Positions 34,086 to 44,083 are shown, numbered from the stretch's first letter. The stretch: DNA of 64,000 nt from Aeromonas rivipollensis (GCF_037811135.1 NZ_CP149130.1:3766001-3830000), one strand, 5' to 3'. Made by a program: numbers and translations. The notes: a model not told the origin generated them from the letters alone.

Positions 34086-35179
34086 GACTCGCTCCAGCCT
34101 GGCTGCAGGGTGCCGTCCGCGGCGAAGCGATAGCGCCCCTGATCCCAACCTGCGCCAAACAGGGTCAGGACGCTGCCGTAATAGGCGTCGGCCTGCTCAC
34201 CCTGCTGTTTCACCTGCTCACGCAGGCTGGCCAGCATCGGCTGCCCCTGGGAGAGGGGCAGCAGGGCGGCGGCAAAGCCGACCGGTCCCCGCCCCTGGGT
34301 CTGGCCGCTCTGGGTGTCGACCCGCTCGGGGACGGCGCCAAGGGCCGCCGTGCTCTCCAGCATGGGGGCGAAGTGTGCCACCAGGGGCGCCTTGGCGGGA
34401 TCCTCGTCGTTCAGCATGCCGAGCCAGAGATAGACCCGGATGGCGTCATAGCTGCCCTGGGGCCCCTTGTCGGCGGTCACCTGCCAGCCCTTCTCCCCCT
34501 GCCAGTCCACCCAGTCGGGGGCAAAGCCACGGGGGGCGCTGTCGCGCAGCAGCCTCGGCAGTTGCCCACGCATCTCGCGCCAGGGCCCCTGCTGCGCCGC
34601 GAAGCGGGCCAGCAGCTGGGGCGGCAGATAACTCGGGTTCAGGGTCCAGCGCCCCTCCCCCGTATAGCCGTGGGCGCCGGGCAGCAGCACCGGGCCCAGA
34701 CCGGGGACTGTGGCGACCTCCTCCCGGGCGATGCGCCGCAGCAGCAGGGTGCCGATGGACTCGTAGCTGTGGTTGTCCCACAGGCGCCCCGCCTCCAGCA
34801 GGCTGTAGGCTATCCAGAGATCCGAGTCGGACGCGCTGTTCTCATCCAGCACGCCCCAGCTGCCATCCTCCTGTTGGCCCCAGAGCCAGGATGGCAGGAA
34901 GCCGGTGAGATCCCCCCGGGCGAGCCGCCGCTCCGTCCAGTCGAGCAGGCGGGCGAAGGTCTCCCTGTCGTTGTTGACCAGGGCGAAGAAGAGGCCGTAG
35001 CTCTGGCCTTCCGAGGTGGTGATCCGCCGACCGTCGGCCGGATCTATGACCCTCCCCTCCTCGCTGATGTAGTGCTGGCGGAAATGCTGCCACGCCGGCC
35101 AGTCACAGGCCGCCAGGGCAGGCAGGCTACACAGGGCCCAGAGCAGCAGGGCACCACAGGCTTTTTTCATCTGAGTCAT
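34070..35179 (-). CDS. bcsZ: Periplasmic endo-beta-1,4-glucanase of cellulose synthesis (GH8)
   Basis: 369 residues (or 366 from the second ATG). Signal peptide ends LPALAACDW. GH8 catalytic features: TTSEGQSYGLFFALVNND with the acid Glu, and NSASDSDLWIAYSLLEAGRLW, split around the Asp. BcsZ trims glucan chains in the periplasm and is needed for full cellulose output. It starts 3 bp after the bcsB stop codon. Confidence 0.95.
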   Translation of the reverse strand: MTQMKKACGALLLWALCSLPALAACDWPAWQHFRQHYISEEGRVIDPADGRRITTSEGQSYGLFFALVNNDRETFARLLDWTERRLARGDLTGFLPSWLWGQQEDGSWGVLDENSASDSDLWIAYSLLEAGRLWDNHSYESIGTLLLRRIAREEVATVPGLGPVLLPGAHGYTGEGRWTLNPSYLPPQLLARFAAQQGPWREMRGQLPRLLRDSAPRGFAPDWVDWQGEKGWQVTADKGPQGSYDAIRVYLWLGMLNDEDPAKAPLVAHFAPMLESTAALGAVPERVDTQSGQTQGRGPVGFAAALLPLSQGQPMLASLREQVKQQGEQADAYYGSVLTLFGAGWDQGRYRFAADGTLQPGWSESCQAD

Positions 35180-35182
35180 CTC

Positions 35183-37408
35183 TTAATCTTCCTTCAGGCG
35201 GCTACGGCTGGCACCGGCCAGCAGCACCCGCAGGCCCCAGCCCAGCACCAGCATGCAGAGCAGCGTCAGTCCGGCGAGGCGCAGCGGGTACTCGGCAAAC
35301 AGCTGCCAGACTCGCTCCCACCAGGGCAGATAGCCCACCTCATAACGCTCCCCGACCTCCAGGCTCTTCACCCCGGACTCCCGGATGATGGCCACCGAGC
35401 CCGCGACCTGGCCGCGCAGGGTGGCATTTTGCAGGGTGTTGTTGAGCAAGGTGACCCCGTCCGGACCGTCGGCCAGCAGGGCCACCAGGCTGCGCTGCTC
35501 GTGGGTCGGCGATTGCAGGCCCAGGATGACCGCGATGGCGCGGTTGCCCGTCATGCCGACCCTGGCCTGGGGCTGGCGATCGGCCATGCTGTGCAGCAGA
35601 TCCCCCTGATGCTGGCGAGTCGGCTCATTGACCCAGCTGCGGGTGGCCTGCAGCAGGGCGTCTGGCGCCAGATCCCCCTGAAACTCCTCGGGCAGGGTGC
35701 CGATGAGCAGGGTATCCAGATCGGCGGTGCGGGCCTGCTCCCAGTCATCAAGGACTCGCAGGGAGAGGGCCGGATAACCAGTCTCGGCCCCGATGGCCCC
35801 CACGGCATCGAGCAGGGTGGTGATCTGTGCCGGGTGCGCCCTGGCGGGCATGACCACCTGGCTGTCGGCGAGATCCGCCATCCGGCTGAACGGGAAGCCC
35901 GCATAGGCGAAGGCCTTGAGGTTCGGCATCTCGATGAAGTGGCGATAACCGCTGAAGTCGATGGTGGAGCCATCGTCGATGCGCACCTGATGGGCAGGGG
36001 GCAGCACCAGATCGCAGCGGCCGTTCTCATTGCCCCCCTTCATCTCCCTGGCATATTCAAACGAGAAGCTCAGGCTGTTGGACTGGGTGGTCTTGAGTCC
36101 GGGCATCCGCAGCGCAGTGGCTGCGTCATCGGCAGCAAACCAGAGCGGCAGGGTGAGCAACTGCTCACTCTTGCCCTCACCCGGTTCGAGCGGGAACGAC
36201 TTCATGAACTGACCGTTGACCGCCACGTCCAGGCGGGAGCCGTCCCGCTGGGTCGGCGCCGTGTGGTGGTACTTGAGATCCGTCTTGATGCCGTTGGATC
36301 CCAGCAGATAGAGATCCGGCGGCAACCGCAGCGTCAGGCTCATGGGCCAGAGCCGGTTGCCCGTGGCCTGCAGCTGGCCCGGATAATCGGTCAGTTCGTC
36401 GAACCGCATCTTGCGATCGAGTCGCACCCAGTTGGGGGCGTCATAAGGCTGGCGCGGGGCCAGGGGTTTCACCTCGTCCACCAGCACGCTCTGGCCGCGC
36501 AGCAGCACCTCACCCTGAGCCAGCCCCTTGGCCGCGGTCAGCAGATCCTGCTGATCCCGCCCCAGGATCAGCAGCAGCTTCACATAGGGGTTGTCGGGGG
36601 AGCTGATCATGTCGATGGTCGGTCCCTTCACCTTGGGGTAGTCGACCAGGAAATCGGGGCGGGCGTCATTGGTGGCGAAGATCACGGCGTTGCGATCCGG
36701 CAACTGGTTGATGAGCACAGGGAAGTGCTGACCCCGCCACTGGGCCTTGGTACCGAACCAGGACGCCAGCACGGCCGCCGCCTGCTGTTGCAGGAGCGGG
36801 ACTGTGCCGCTGAACACCATGGGCAGGATCAGCTTGCCATTGTCCCGCACGTCGAGGAACGGCATGGGGAAGAAGGAGAGCTCGTTGCGCACCGGCAGGG
36901 TCTGCAGTTGCAGGCTCAGCTTGCTGTCCCGGTTGACGTTGAGCCACAGGGTGTCGCTCGCCGGGTTCTCGCACACCTTCTGGTAGTGGCCGACGAAGCT
37001 CACCTTGATCCGGTTGAAGTCCTTGGCGTAGCGCGGATCCAGCTCGATGCGGGCATGGGTACGCTCCCCCATCTGCTCCTTGGTGAGGGCGGTGACCCCC
37101 ATCAGCTCGTCATTGAGGTAGACCTTGATCTGGGAGAGCAGCGGCAGCAAGGAGGGGGACGGAGTGAAGTCGAGATCCAGGCTGGCCCGAGTGACCACCT
37201 CGTCCCGCCGCACCGTGAAGTCCGCCTGACCGTCAGGCGCATTGCCACGCAGGGAGAGGGTGCCAGGAGACGAGGACATCTGTTCGAAACTCAGGTCCTG
37301 GCTGCGCACCGGTGCGGGTACCGGCGGCAAGGGACCGCTGGCCTCGGCGGCCAACGCACTCTGCGTCATCAGCAGGAGAGGGATAAGGTAGCGTTGTGGT
37401 TTCATCAT
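35183..37408 (-). CDS. bcsB: Cellulose synthase periplasmic subunit
   Basis: 741 residues. Signal peptide (MMKPQRYLIPLLLMTQSALA), large periplasmic part with two carbohydrate-binding and two flavodoxin-like modules, and one C-terminal membrane helix (LAGLTLLCMLVLGWGLRVLL) that packs against BcsA. The ATG overlaps the bcsA stop codon (ATGA). BcsB guides the glucan chain from BcsA to BcsC. Confidence 0.95.
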   Translation of the reverse strand: MMKPQRYLIPLLLMTQSALAAEASGPLPPVPAPVRSQDLSFEQMSSSPGTLSLRGNAPDGQADFTVRRDEVVTRASLDLDFTPSPSLLPLLSQIKVYLNDELMGVTALTKEQMGERTHARIELDPRYAKDFNRIKVSFVGHYQKVCENPASDTLWLNVNRDSKLSLQLQTLPVRNELSFFPMPFLDVRDNGKLILPMVFSGTVPLLQQQAAAVLASWFGTKAQWRGQHFPVLINQLPDRNAVIFATNDARPDFLVDYPKVKGPTIDMISSPDNPYVKLLLILGRDQQDLLTAAKGLAQGEVLLRGQSVLVDEVKPLAPRQPYDAPNWVRLDRKMRFDELTDYPGQLQATGNRLWPMSLTLRLPPDLYLLGSNGIKTDLKYHHTAPTQRDGSRLDVAVNGQFMKSFPLEPGEGKSEQLLTLPLWFAADDAATALRMPGLKTTQSNSLSFSFEYAREMKGGNENGRCDLVLPPAHQVRIDDGSTIDFSGYRHFIEMPNLKAFAYAGFPFSRMADLADSQVVMPARAHPAQITTLLDAVGAIGAETGYPALSLRVLDDWEQARTADLDTLLIGTLPEEFQGDLAPDALLQATRSWVNEPTRQHQGDLLHSMADRQPQARVGMTGNRAIAVILGLQSPTHEQRSLVALLADGPDGVTLLNNTLQNATLRGQVAGSVAIIRESGVKSLEVGERYEVGYLPWWERVWQLFAEYPLRLAGLTLLCMLVLGWGLRVLLAGASRSRLKED

Positions 37409-39972
37409 CCTTTCACTGTCTGTGTGGTCGGAGCCCCTGACCGGAAATCCGGCGAGACGCGACGAGGAACGAAAGAGAGCAGCCAGCGAGCCAGCTTCTC
37501 AAACAGGATACAAACAAAGCCGATGGGTGAGGTGCGCGCCAGGCGCCAGTAGGCCCCCCAGCCGAGCAGCGTGATGTCGAGCAGACTGTGGAGCGGGCGA
37601 TCCTTGCCGAGGCGCTGCTGCCACAGGGACCAGGTGTCGGCCCGGGCGAAGGTGCACTGGATGAAGGCGATGTGCTGGGCCTGCGCCATGGGCTCCAGCT
37701 CCAGCCCCAGCTTGCGGCCGAACACCCGCTGCACCTTGGCGGCGAAGGCCTGCTCCCGCTGGCCGTGGCGCAGCAGCAGCCAGACCCTCTCCTTGTCGGC
37801 CAGGGGCAGGGCGTCCTCGAGCAGGACGCCGACCCCGCCATTGGAGTAGTCCTTGAGGGTGCAGGGGTAGAGGTGGCCGTTGGCCAGCTTGATGGCCGCC
37901 GGCATCACCATCTCCACCCTGGGATTGGTGCGCACCTGGCGCGACTCGAACGCCACCGCCAGCGCACCGCCCAGTATGGTCATGTTGTAGAGGGTCCACA
38001 GCATGCCGAGGATCAGGGTCAGCACCTCGTCGGCCGGGCCGGTGCAGATGCGCCAGATGCCAAAGCCCAGCCCGCACAGGTTGAGCAGGATCAGGATCAG
38101 ATAGGGCCTGGAGACCGACAGATCCAGATACAGCTCCTCCGTCATGCCCCCCTTGGCGGTGACGTTGAACTTGCCCTTGTGGGGGGCAAACAGCGCCACC
38201 GTGGTCGGCCGGGCTATGTACCAGGCCAGCACCGTCTCGTAGACCTCCCCCCAGAAGGAGTGGCGCACCTTGCCCTGCAGCCGGGAGTTGGTCAGGGCGC
38301 TGTGGAAGATGTGCGGCAACATGTAGAGGGCGATGGCCGCCGCCGGGGCATAGATGATGTAGGCGTGCAGGATCAGGAAGGCGAGCGGCGCCGTCAGGAA
38401 GATGAGGCGCGGTATGCCCGACAGGAAGTGCAGCATGGCGTTGAAGTAGCAGAGCCGCTGCCCCAGATTGAGCCCCTTGCCAAACAGGGGGTTGTCCAGG
38501 CGCAGGATCTGCACCATGCCGCGCGCCCAGCGGATGCGCTGCCCTATGTGGGCGGAGAGACTCTCGGTGGCCAGCCCCGCCGCCAGGGGGATGCGGATAT
38601 AGGCGGAGGTGTAGCCAAGGCGGTGCAGCCGCAACGAGGTGTGGGCATCCTCGGTGACCGTCTCCACCGCTATGCCGCCGATCTCGTCCAGGGCAGAGCG
38701 CTTGATGACGGCGCAGGAGCCGCAGAAGAAGCTGGCGTCCCACATGTCGTTGCCATCCTGCACCAGGCCGTAGAAGAGGGCCCCCTCGTTGGGCATCTTG
38801 CGAAACCGCTGCAGGTTGTGCTCGAACGGATCGGCGGAGAAGAAGTGATGGGGGGTCTGCACCACTCCGAGTTTGGGATCCCGGTAGAACCAGCCCACCG
38901 TCATCTGCAGGAAGGATCGGGTCGGCAGGTGATCGCAGTCGAAGATGGCGACCAGATCCCCGCTCGCCTGCTTGAGGGCGTGATTGATGTTGCCCGCCTT
39001 GGCGTGCTCGTGGGTCGGCCGCGCCACGTAGCGGATCCCCGCCTCTTCGGCGAAGGCGCGAAACGGCGCCCTATCCCCGTCATCGAGCAGCCAGATGGTC
39101 AGCTTGTCGGCGGGCCAGTCGAGGGCCAGGGCCGCGTAGACAGTGCCCTTGACGATGGCGAGATCCTCGTTGTAGGTGGGGATCATCAGATCCACGCTGG
39201 GCCACTGTGCCGGGTCCGCCGGCAAGGGCGCCGGGGGGCGATTCAGCGGCCAGGCCGTCTGCCAGTAGCCGAGCAGCAGCACTATCCAGGCATAGGTTTC
39301 GGCGGCCAGCAACAGCAGGCCGCAGGTGAGACTGACGGGATCGAACCAGTCCAGGGTGGAGGTGTAGCGCCACCAGATGTAGCGGCAGGAGACGGTGAGG
39401 GAGAGCACCATCATCATCAGCATGGGGTAACGGCCCGGCACGGCGCGCAGTATGAAGGCCATCCCCATCAGCATGATGACGAACACCAGCTGGGCCTCCA
39501 GGGTGAATGGCTGGGTAATGCAGAGCAGGGAGAGGGTGCCTGCCACCGCGCAGAGCAGCACGCTCTTCCAGCGCGCCTCCCGGGGGGTGGCCCTGGCCGC
39601 CGCCAGCCCCCTCTCTTCCTGCCGGATCAGGAAGCGGCCGAGGGCCTGGGTGCCCCATTGCCAGGCCCGCTGCCAGGAGGCGGGCCAGCGCAGGGGGATA
39701 GGCTTGGGGCGGCGCACTATGATCCAGACACTCTGCAGCAGGATCCGCAGGGGATCCCCGACCCGGGGCCGGGCCAGGTGGGGATAGAGCCCCTGGGCGT
39801 GGCCCAGCACCCACTGCCAGCCATGGCGCTCCAGAGGGAAGAGGGTCCAGGCCAGCAGCCACACCAGGGTCAGACCGGCGGACCCCAGCCGGGAGCCGCC
39901 CTGGCGGCGCAGCGCCTGGTAACGCCGGGAGCACCAGAGGCTCGCCGTCGGCGTCAACAGCCGGGCTAGCAT
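37405..39972 (-). CDS. bcsA: Cellulose synthase catalytic subunit with PilZ domain
   Basis: About 855 residues from MLARLLTPTA at 39972; the frame is open 100 codons further but has no bcsQ-compatible start. Membrane helices flank a GT2 domain with the LDDGD, FDCDH, TVTEDAH and QRIRWARG motifs needed for UDP-glucose polymerisation. The C-terminal PilZ domain has RTNPR and DYSNGG, the c-di-GMP contacts. Binding of c-di-GMP opens the enzyme. It overlaps bcsQ by 7 bp and bcsB by 4 bp. Confidence 0.97.
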   Translation of the reverse strand: MLARLLTPTASLWCSRRYQALRRQGGSRLGSAGLTLVWLLAWTLFPLERHGWQWVLGHAQGLYPHLARPRVGDPLRILLQSVWIIVRRPKPIPLRWPASWQRAWQWGTQALGRFLIRQEERGLAAARATPREARWKSVLLCAVAGTLSLLCITQPFTLEAQLVFVIMLMGMAFILRAVPGRYPMLMMMVLSLTVSCRYIWWRYTSTLDWFDPVSLTCGLLLLAAETYAWIVLLLGYWQTAWPLNRPPAPLPADPAQWPSVDLMIPTYNEDLAIVKGTVYAALALDWPADKLTIWLLDDGDRAPFRAFAEEAGIRYVARPTHEHAKAGNINHALKQASGDLVAIFDCDHLPTRSFLQMTVGWFYRDPKLGVVQTPHHFFSADPFEHNLQRFRKMPNEGALFYGLVQDGNDMWDASFFCGSCAVIKRSALDEIGGIAVETVTEDAHTSLRLHRLGYTSAYIRIPLAAGLATESLSAHIGQRIRWARGMVQILRLDNPLFGKGLNLGQRLCYFNAMLHFLSGIPRLIFLTAPLAFLILHAYIIYAPAAAIALYMLPHIFHSALTNSRLQGKVRHSFWGEVYETVLAWYIARPTTVALFAPHKGKFNVTAKGGMTEELYLDLSVSRPYLILILLNLCGLGFGIWRICTGPADEVLTLILGMLWTLYNMTILGGALAVAFESRQVRTNPRVEMVMPAAIKLANGHLYPCTLKDYSNGGVGVLLEDALPLADKERVWLLLRHGQREQAFAAKVQRVFGRKLGLELEPMAQAQHIAFIQCTFARADTWSLWQQRLGKDRPLHSLLDITLLGWGAYWRLARTSPIGFVCILFEKLARWLLSFVPRRVSPDFRSGAPTTQTVKG

Positions 39973-40634
39973 GGCTCGTTGCCCCCGGCGCCCAGACACC
40001 AGCTGGCCAGGGAGGCCAGTTCGTGGGCGATCAGGCTGGTGGGGGCATAGCGGCCCACCGGCTGCTTGGCGGCCATGGCTTCGGCCATCGCCTCGTCCCG
40101 GTGCAGACGCAGGCCGAGCAGGGGCAGGCCGGCCGCCTGCCAGAGATCCAGCAGATCCTGCTGCAGGGCCCGGCGACTGCTGAACTGGGTCACCAGCAAT
40201 CGCTCCCCGGCTGCCCAGGCATGGCGATGGAGCCGCACATGGCAGTTGGCATCGGCATTGACTATGGTCAGCAGTCGGCAAGGGAGCGCGTGAACCGGGC
40301 CCAGGGGCAAGTCCAGCAGCACCAGATCATAGCCTTCGAGGGCCTGCAGCCAGTCCCCTGCGGATGCCCCCTGCTGGCCGCCATGGGGCAGCAGATCCAG
40401 CCCCTCCTCATAGTGATGGAGCGCCGATCGCCACTCCAGTGCCGGATCCGCCAGCCGGCTCCAGCCCCTGGCATCGGCATGGGGCAACCCCAGATGGATG
40501 CCAAGCAGGTTGTCATGGCACAGATCCACCGCCAGCACCCGGGCCCCCTGCTCCCGGGCCGCCAGCGCCAGGCCGGCGACCAGGGAGCTGGTGCCCACGC
40601 CGCCACGGATCCCTTGCAGGGCAACGTAATTCAT
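39966..40634 (-). CDS. bcsQ: Cellulose biosynthesis ParA/MinD-like protein
   Basis: 222 residues. Family start LQGIRGGVGTSSLVAGLALA: the Walker A has Thr-Ser where canonical MinD has Lys-Thr, as also in enteric BcsQ, so this is not a defect. DLCHDNLLGIHLGLP and VLLDLPLG follow as in YhjQ. BcsQ with BcsR organises the synthase at the inner membrane. Its ATG overlaps the bcsR stop (ATGA). Confidence 0.93.
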   Translation of the reverse strand: MNYVALQGIRGGVGTSSLVAGLALAAREQGARVLAVDLCHDNLLGIHLGLPHADARGWSRLADPALEWRSALHHYEEGLDLLPHGGQQGASAGDWLQALEGYDLVLLDLPLGPVHALPCRLLTIVNADANCHVRLHRHAWAAGERLLVTQFSSRRALQQDLLDLWQAAGLPLLGLRLHRDEAMAEAMAAKQPVGRYAPTSLIAHELASLASWCLGAGGNEPC

Positions 40635-40831
40635 TCAGGCCCCCTCATCTCCAGCTCCGCCAGCAGGGGGAAGCGCTCGCGCAAGGCGACGAGCCGCTCC
40701 CTGAAGGCGATGTCCTGATAGGAGAGACTCACGCCGAAGGCCTGCTGCACCATGGCCACGTCGCTCATCATGCCGCCTTCGACCGGCACACCGAAGGGGG
40801 TTGGCGTCAGGGGTCGTCGTTCACTCTGCAT
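40631..40831 (-). CDS. bcsR: Cellulose biosynthesis small protein BcsR
   Basis: 66 residues from the ATG at 40831, which has a GGAGG ribosome site five bases upstream; an in-frame ATG at 40849 overlaps the bcsG stop and is less likely. The core VAMVQQAFGVSLSYQDIAFRERL, here split by family spacing, and the end RFPLLAELE resemble E. coli BcsR (YhjR). It partners with BcsQ to stabilise the synthase. Confidence 0.85.
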   Translation of the reverse strand: MQSERRPLTPTPFGVPVEGGMMSDVAMVQQAFGVSLSYQDIAFRERLVALRERFPLLAELEMRGPE

Positions 40832-40845
40832 GTCAGCCTCCGGTG

Positions 40846-42492
40846 TCATTGGGGATAGGGGACCCAGTCCCCCTGCCCCAGCTTGATGTGGAACTTGTTC
40901 TGGTACTCGATCACGACCGAGCCCTGGTTCTCCGAGACCGAGGGGGTCTCGGGCAGGCCGCCCAGCAGCGCATCCCAGTCGATGGTGTCAGTGCCAAAAA
41001 TGTTGCCCCCCACCAGCCGGGACACCAGCTCGGACACAGCCAGGAAACTGCTGGGGGTGTCGATGTTGCGGGTCGCCTCGTGCTTCGCCTTGGTCCCGAG
41101 CAGGGCTACCCCCACCGGTACCTGGGTGATGCTCGGGCTCGGAATGTCCCGCAGCCCGGGCATCTGCATCTTGTCGCCGGCCAGCGCGGCCCCGTGCTCC
41201 GGCACCATCACCACGGCCACCTTGCGACCGGATTGCTCCAGCGTCGTCATGAAGTCGTCCAGTTGATCCAGCAGCACCTTGAGCCTGGCCTTGTAGGGGG
41301 CAATCTGACGGCTGGCCGCGTAGCGGTTGCCGTCGTGCAGGGCGATAAGGTTGAAGAAGGTCATGTTGCGCGCCGCCTGACTCTTCTTCCGCTCGCTCAG
41401 CCAGCGTCCGAACAGGGCATCATCCCGATAGATGGGCTCCCCGTCGAAGGAGGCGAGATCGTGGGCCAGCCCCTCCTTGCTCATCGGCGTGATGTCCAGC
41501 CCGGCGTACTGCTGCAGGCCCGTCAGGTAGTTGCCAAAGGCCCCCGAGTGATCCATGGCGACCTGCTTGTCGAAACCGAGCTGGGCCAGGTTCTCGAACA
41601 GCAGGCACTGGCTGGGGGCCGTCACATAAAGCCCCTGGTGGCTGGTCTGTCCGCAGCTGGCCCGCAGTAACCGGATGGAGCTCGGGCCGCTGTAGGAGGT
41701 CGCGGAGTTGAAGTGGTTGAAGCGAATGTCGAAATGGCGCCAAACCGGGTGCCCGGTCAGGCCGCTGGCCTCCACATCGCTCCAGGCCAGGGAGCAGACG
41801 TTGATGATCAGCACATCGAAGGGCGTCGCATCCGCCGGCAGGGTGCTCGGGAAGCGCACCAGGCGCTCCTGCTCCTCCCGGTAGAAGTCATCGAGATAGG
41901 CGTTGAGGTTCTCGTTGGTCGGCGGGGCGCTCTGATCCAGCTGCTCTTCCATCGACCCCTGCCGCGCTGTGGACTCGGCTTGCGGGGATGTGATCGTGCC
42001 GGAGGCCACCGCATCACGGGAAGCAAAGGGATCTCCCACCAGGGGAGAGAGCCATAACCAGAGCAGGGCAAGCAGGACCCAGGGGGTGAAGCGCAGCCAC
42101 TGGGCGATGAACAGATAGAGGGTCAGCATCACGAAGCCGGCCCCGACCATTTCCCAGTTGATGAAACGCCCGAGCAGCTCCAGCCAGTAATCCAGGGTGA
42201 AGGAGAAGACCTGCCCCCCCTGGGCGCGGATGCTCTCTATCCCCGGCAACCAGGTGTCGTGATAGAGGATCCCCGCCCCGACAGGCAGTGCCAGCCAGTG
42301 CCGGATCCGCCGCAACCCCGCCCAAGGAAGGGGAAAGATCAGGAAGGCGGCAAACACCAGATTGATCAGCGGATGAAAATTGAGGTAGCCCGCCCAGAGC
42401 AGGGCAAACTTGGCAAGGAAATAGATATTCCAGCCACCCAGGCCGTGCCAGTCCAGCCAGGGGGAAGCGGCATCAGAAAAGTGTCGAGTCAT
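40846..42492 (-). CDS. bcsG: Cellulose phosphoethanolamine transferase
   Basis: 548 residues from MTRHFSDAA at 42492; a GTG 51 bp upstream is an alternative start. Four to five N-terminal membrane helices, then a periplasmic alkaline-phosphatase-like domain. Signature segments are INVCSLAWSDVE, SATSYSGPSSIRLLRASCGQ with the nucleophile Ser, and VPEHGAAL. BcsG transfers phosphoethanolamine from lipid to nascent cellulose. It is the first gene of the operon here; its usual partners bcsE and bcsF are absent from the window. Confidence 0.94.
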   Translation of the reverse strand: MTRHFSDAASPWLDWHGLGGWNIYFLAKFALLWAGYLNFHPLINLVFAAFLIFPLPWAGLRRIRHWLALPVGAGILYHDTWLPGIESIRAQGGQVFSFTLDYWLELLGRFINWEMVGAGFVMLTLYLFIAQWLRFTPWVLLALLWLWLSPLVGDPFASRDAVASGTITSPQAESTARQGSMEEQLDQSAPPTNENLNAYLDDFYREEQERLVRFPSTLPADATPFDVLIINVCSLAWSDVEASGLTGHPVWRHFDIRFNHFNSATSYSGPSSIRLLRASCGQTSHQGLYVTAPSQCLLFENLAQLGFDKQVAMDHSGAFGNYLTGLQQYAGLDITPMSKEGLAHDLASFDGEPIYRDDALFGRWLSERKKSQAARNMTFFNLIALHDGNRYAASRQIAPYKARLKVLLDQLDDFMTTLEQSGRKVAVVMVPEHGAALAGDKMQMPGLRDIPSPSITQVPVGVALLGTKAKHEATRNIDTPSSFLAVSELVSRLVGGNIFGTDTIDWDALLGGLPETPSVSENQGSVVIEYQNKFHIKLGQGDWVPYPQ

Positions 42493-42886
42493 CGGTGATG
42501 GGTCACCCGTTATGGTGGGGCCCTCAGCAGGACCCAGGCACACTGCAATGGTTGTCAGAAAATACGCAGTTTATTATGCAACTAAATACCTGTCTCAGGT
42601 GGCCCCGCATGACATCCGGGTAACCGGTTGACCCTCATGACCGAGCGCCATATGTGCGATTATGTTATCCAAGTGACACTATAAAAGGCACCCTCAACAA
42701 CCAAAATGGGGGGGACTGATGCCATGACCGGCATTTTCTATCTCGACACCGGTGTCCGCTTGCTACGACAACAGCTGTCACCCTTGCCGCCATGCCGAAC
42801 AACTTGAGGCCACATCCAGATTACGCCATGATAACGGCCCCGGCCTTGGGCCGGCGAAATTGGACAGTCAACCTCAAGGACCCCCC
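42493..42886. other. Intergenic region between the divergent bcs operon and tyrB
   Basis: About 390 bp. It holds the bcs operon promoter region (AT-rich part near 42550-42600), a TATAAA-type -10 near 42680 for tyrB, a candidate leader ORF (42724-42807) and a GC-rich hairpin (CCGGCC-TTG-GGCCGG, 42840-42854). Confidence 0.5.
42724..42807 (+). CDS. Candidate 27-codon leader ORF upstream of tyrB
   Basis: ATG at 42724 opens a 27-residue frame ([10 protein letters not shown]... ending CRTT). A strong GGGGGGG purine run lies about ten bases upstream. The stop is 79 bp before tyrB, with a GC-rich hairpin between. It contains neighbouring Phe and Tyr codons. Leader-peptide control of an aromatic aminotransferase would be sensible, but this is inference. 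Confidence 0.35.
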   Translation: MTGIFYLDTGVRLLRQQLSPLPPCRTT

Positions 42887-44083
42887 ATGTTTGAACACGT
42901 CGATGCCTATGCTGGCGACCCCATACTCACGCTCGTCGAGACCTTCCACAAAGACACCCGCGAGCAGAAGGTGAACCTGGGGATCGGCCTCTATTACGAC
43001 GAGCAGGGCCGCATTCCGCTGCTGGCCTCGGTACAGCAGGCCGAAGCCCAGCGCGCCGCCGCGCCGGCCCCGCGTCCCTACCAGCCGATGGAAGGCGCCG
43101 CCAACTACCGCACCGCGGTGCAGCACCTGCTGTTCGGTGCCGATCACGAGGCGGTCAAGGCGGGTCGCATCGCCACCATCCAGACCATCGGCGGCTCAGG
43201 CGCCCTGAAGATCGGCGCCGATCTGCTCAAGCGCTACTTCCCGGCCTCAGAGGTGTGGGTCAGCAATCCCACCTGGGACAACCACAAGGCGATGTTCGAG
43301 GGCGCCGGCATCAGGGTGCACGACTACCCCTACTACGATGCGGCCACCGGCGGCGTACTGTTTGACGCCATGATCGACTGCCTGAGCAGCCTGCCGACCA
43401 GGAGCATAGTGCTGCTGCATCCCTGCTGCCACAACCCGACCGGGGTGGATCTCTCCCGCGCCCAGTGGGACCAGGTGATCGCGCTGGTAGTCGAGAAGAA
43501 CCTGATCCCCTTCATGGATATCGCCTATCAGGGCTTCGGCGACGGGCTGGAAGAGGATGCCTACGCCATTCGCGCCATGGTGGCCGCCGGCGTCAGCTTC
43601 TTCGTCAGCAACTCCTTCTCCAAGAACCTCTCCTTCTACGGCGAGCGCTGTGGCGGCCTGTCGGTCATCTGCAAAGATGCCGAAGAGGCGAGCCGGGTGC
43701 TGGGCCAGATGAAGGCCACCGTGCGCCGCAACTACTCCAGCCCGCCCACCCACGGCGGCCAGATCACCGCGGCCGTGATGAACGATGCCAGCCTGCACGC
43801 CCTCTGGGTCGGTGAGGTGACCGAGATGCGCACCCGCATCAAGGCGATGCGCGAGAAGCTGTTCGAGGTGCTGAGCGCCAAGGTGCCGGGCCGCGACTTC
43901 AGCTACTTCATCAACCAGCGCGGCATGTTCAGCTACACCGGCTTCACCCCGGAGCAGGTGGACCGTCTGCGCGAAGAGTTCGCTGTCTATCTGGTGCGCT
44001 CCGGCCGCATGTGCGTGGCGGGCCTCAACAGCCGCAACGTCGACTATGTGGCCGACGCCATGGCCGCCGTGCTCAAGGGCTGA
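42887..44083 (+). CDS. tyrB: Aromatic-amino-acid aminotransferase
   Basis: 398 residues from ATG at 42887 with an AAGGA site. Fold-type I aminotransferase; closely follows E. coli TyrB ([69 protein letters not shown] with the PLP Lys, and [11 protein letters not shown]). It makes Tyr, Phe and Leu from their keto acids with glutamate and may also act on Asp. A strong terminator follows. Confidence 0.95.
   Translation: MFEHVDAYAGDPILTLVETFHKDTREQKVNLGIGLYYDEQGRIPLLASVQQAEAQRAAAPAPRPYQPMEGAANYRTAVQHLLFGADHEAVKAGRIATIQTIGGSGALKIGADLLKRYFPASEVWVSNPTWDNHKAMFEGAGIRVHDYPYYDAATGGVLFDAMIDCLSSLPTRSIVLLHPCCHNPTGVDLSRAQWDQVIALVVEKNLIPFMDIAYQGFGDGLEEDAYAIRAMVAAGVSFFVSNSFSKNLSFYGERCGGLSVICKDAEEASRVLGQMKATVRRNYSSPPTHGGQITAAVMNDASLHALWVGEVTEMRTRIKAMREKLFEVLSAKVPGRDFSYFINQRGMFSYTGFTPEQVDRLREEFAVYLVRSGRMCVAGLNSRNVDYVADAMAAVLKG

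Noticed and set aside
31029..34133. A 1,034-codon open frame antisense to bcsC
   Set aside because: Same artefact: the translation is a Gly/Gln/Leu-rich string with no recognisable protein features.
34373..37552. A long open frame antisense to bcsZ and bcsB
   Set aside because: Spans the ends of two well-supported opposite genes and has no family features.
40596..40634. BcsQ Walker A lacking the usual Lys-Thr as a broken ATPase
   Set aside because: Enteric BcsQ has the same RGGVGT form, so it is a family feature and not a local lesion.
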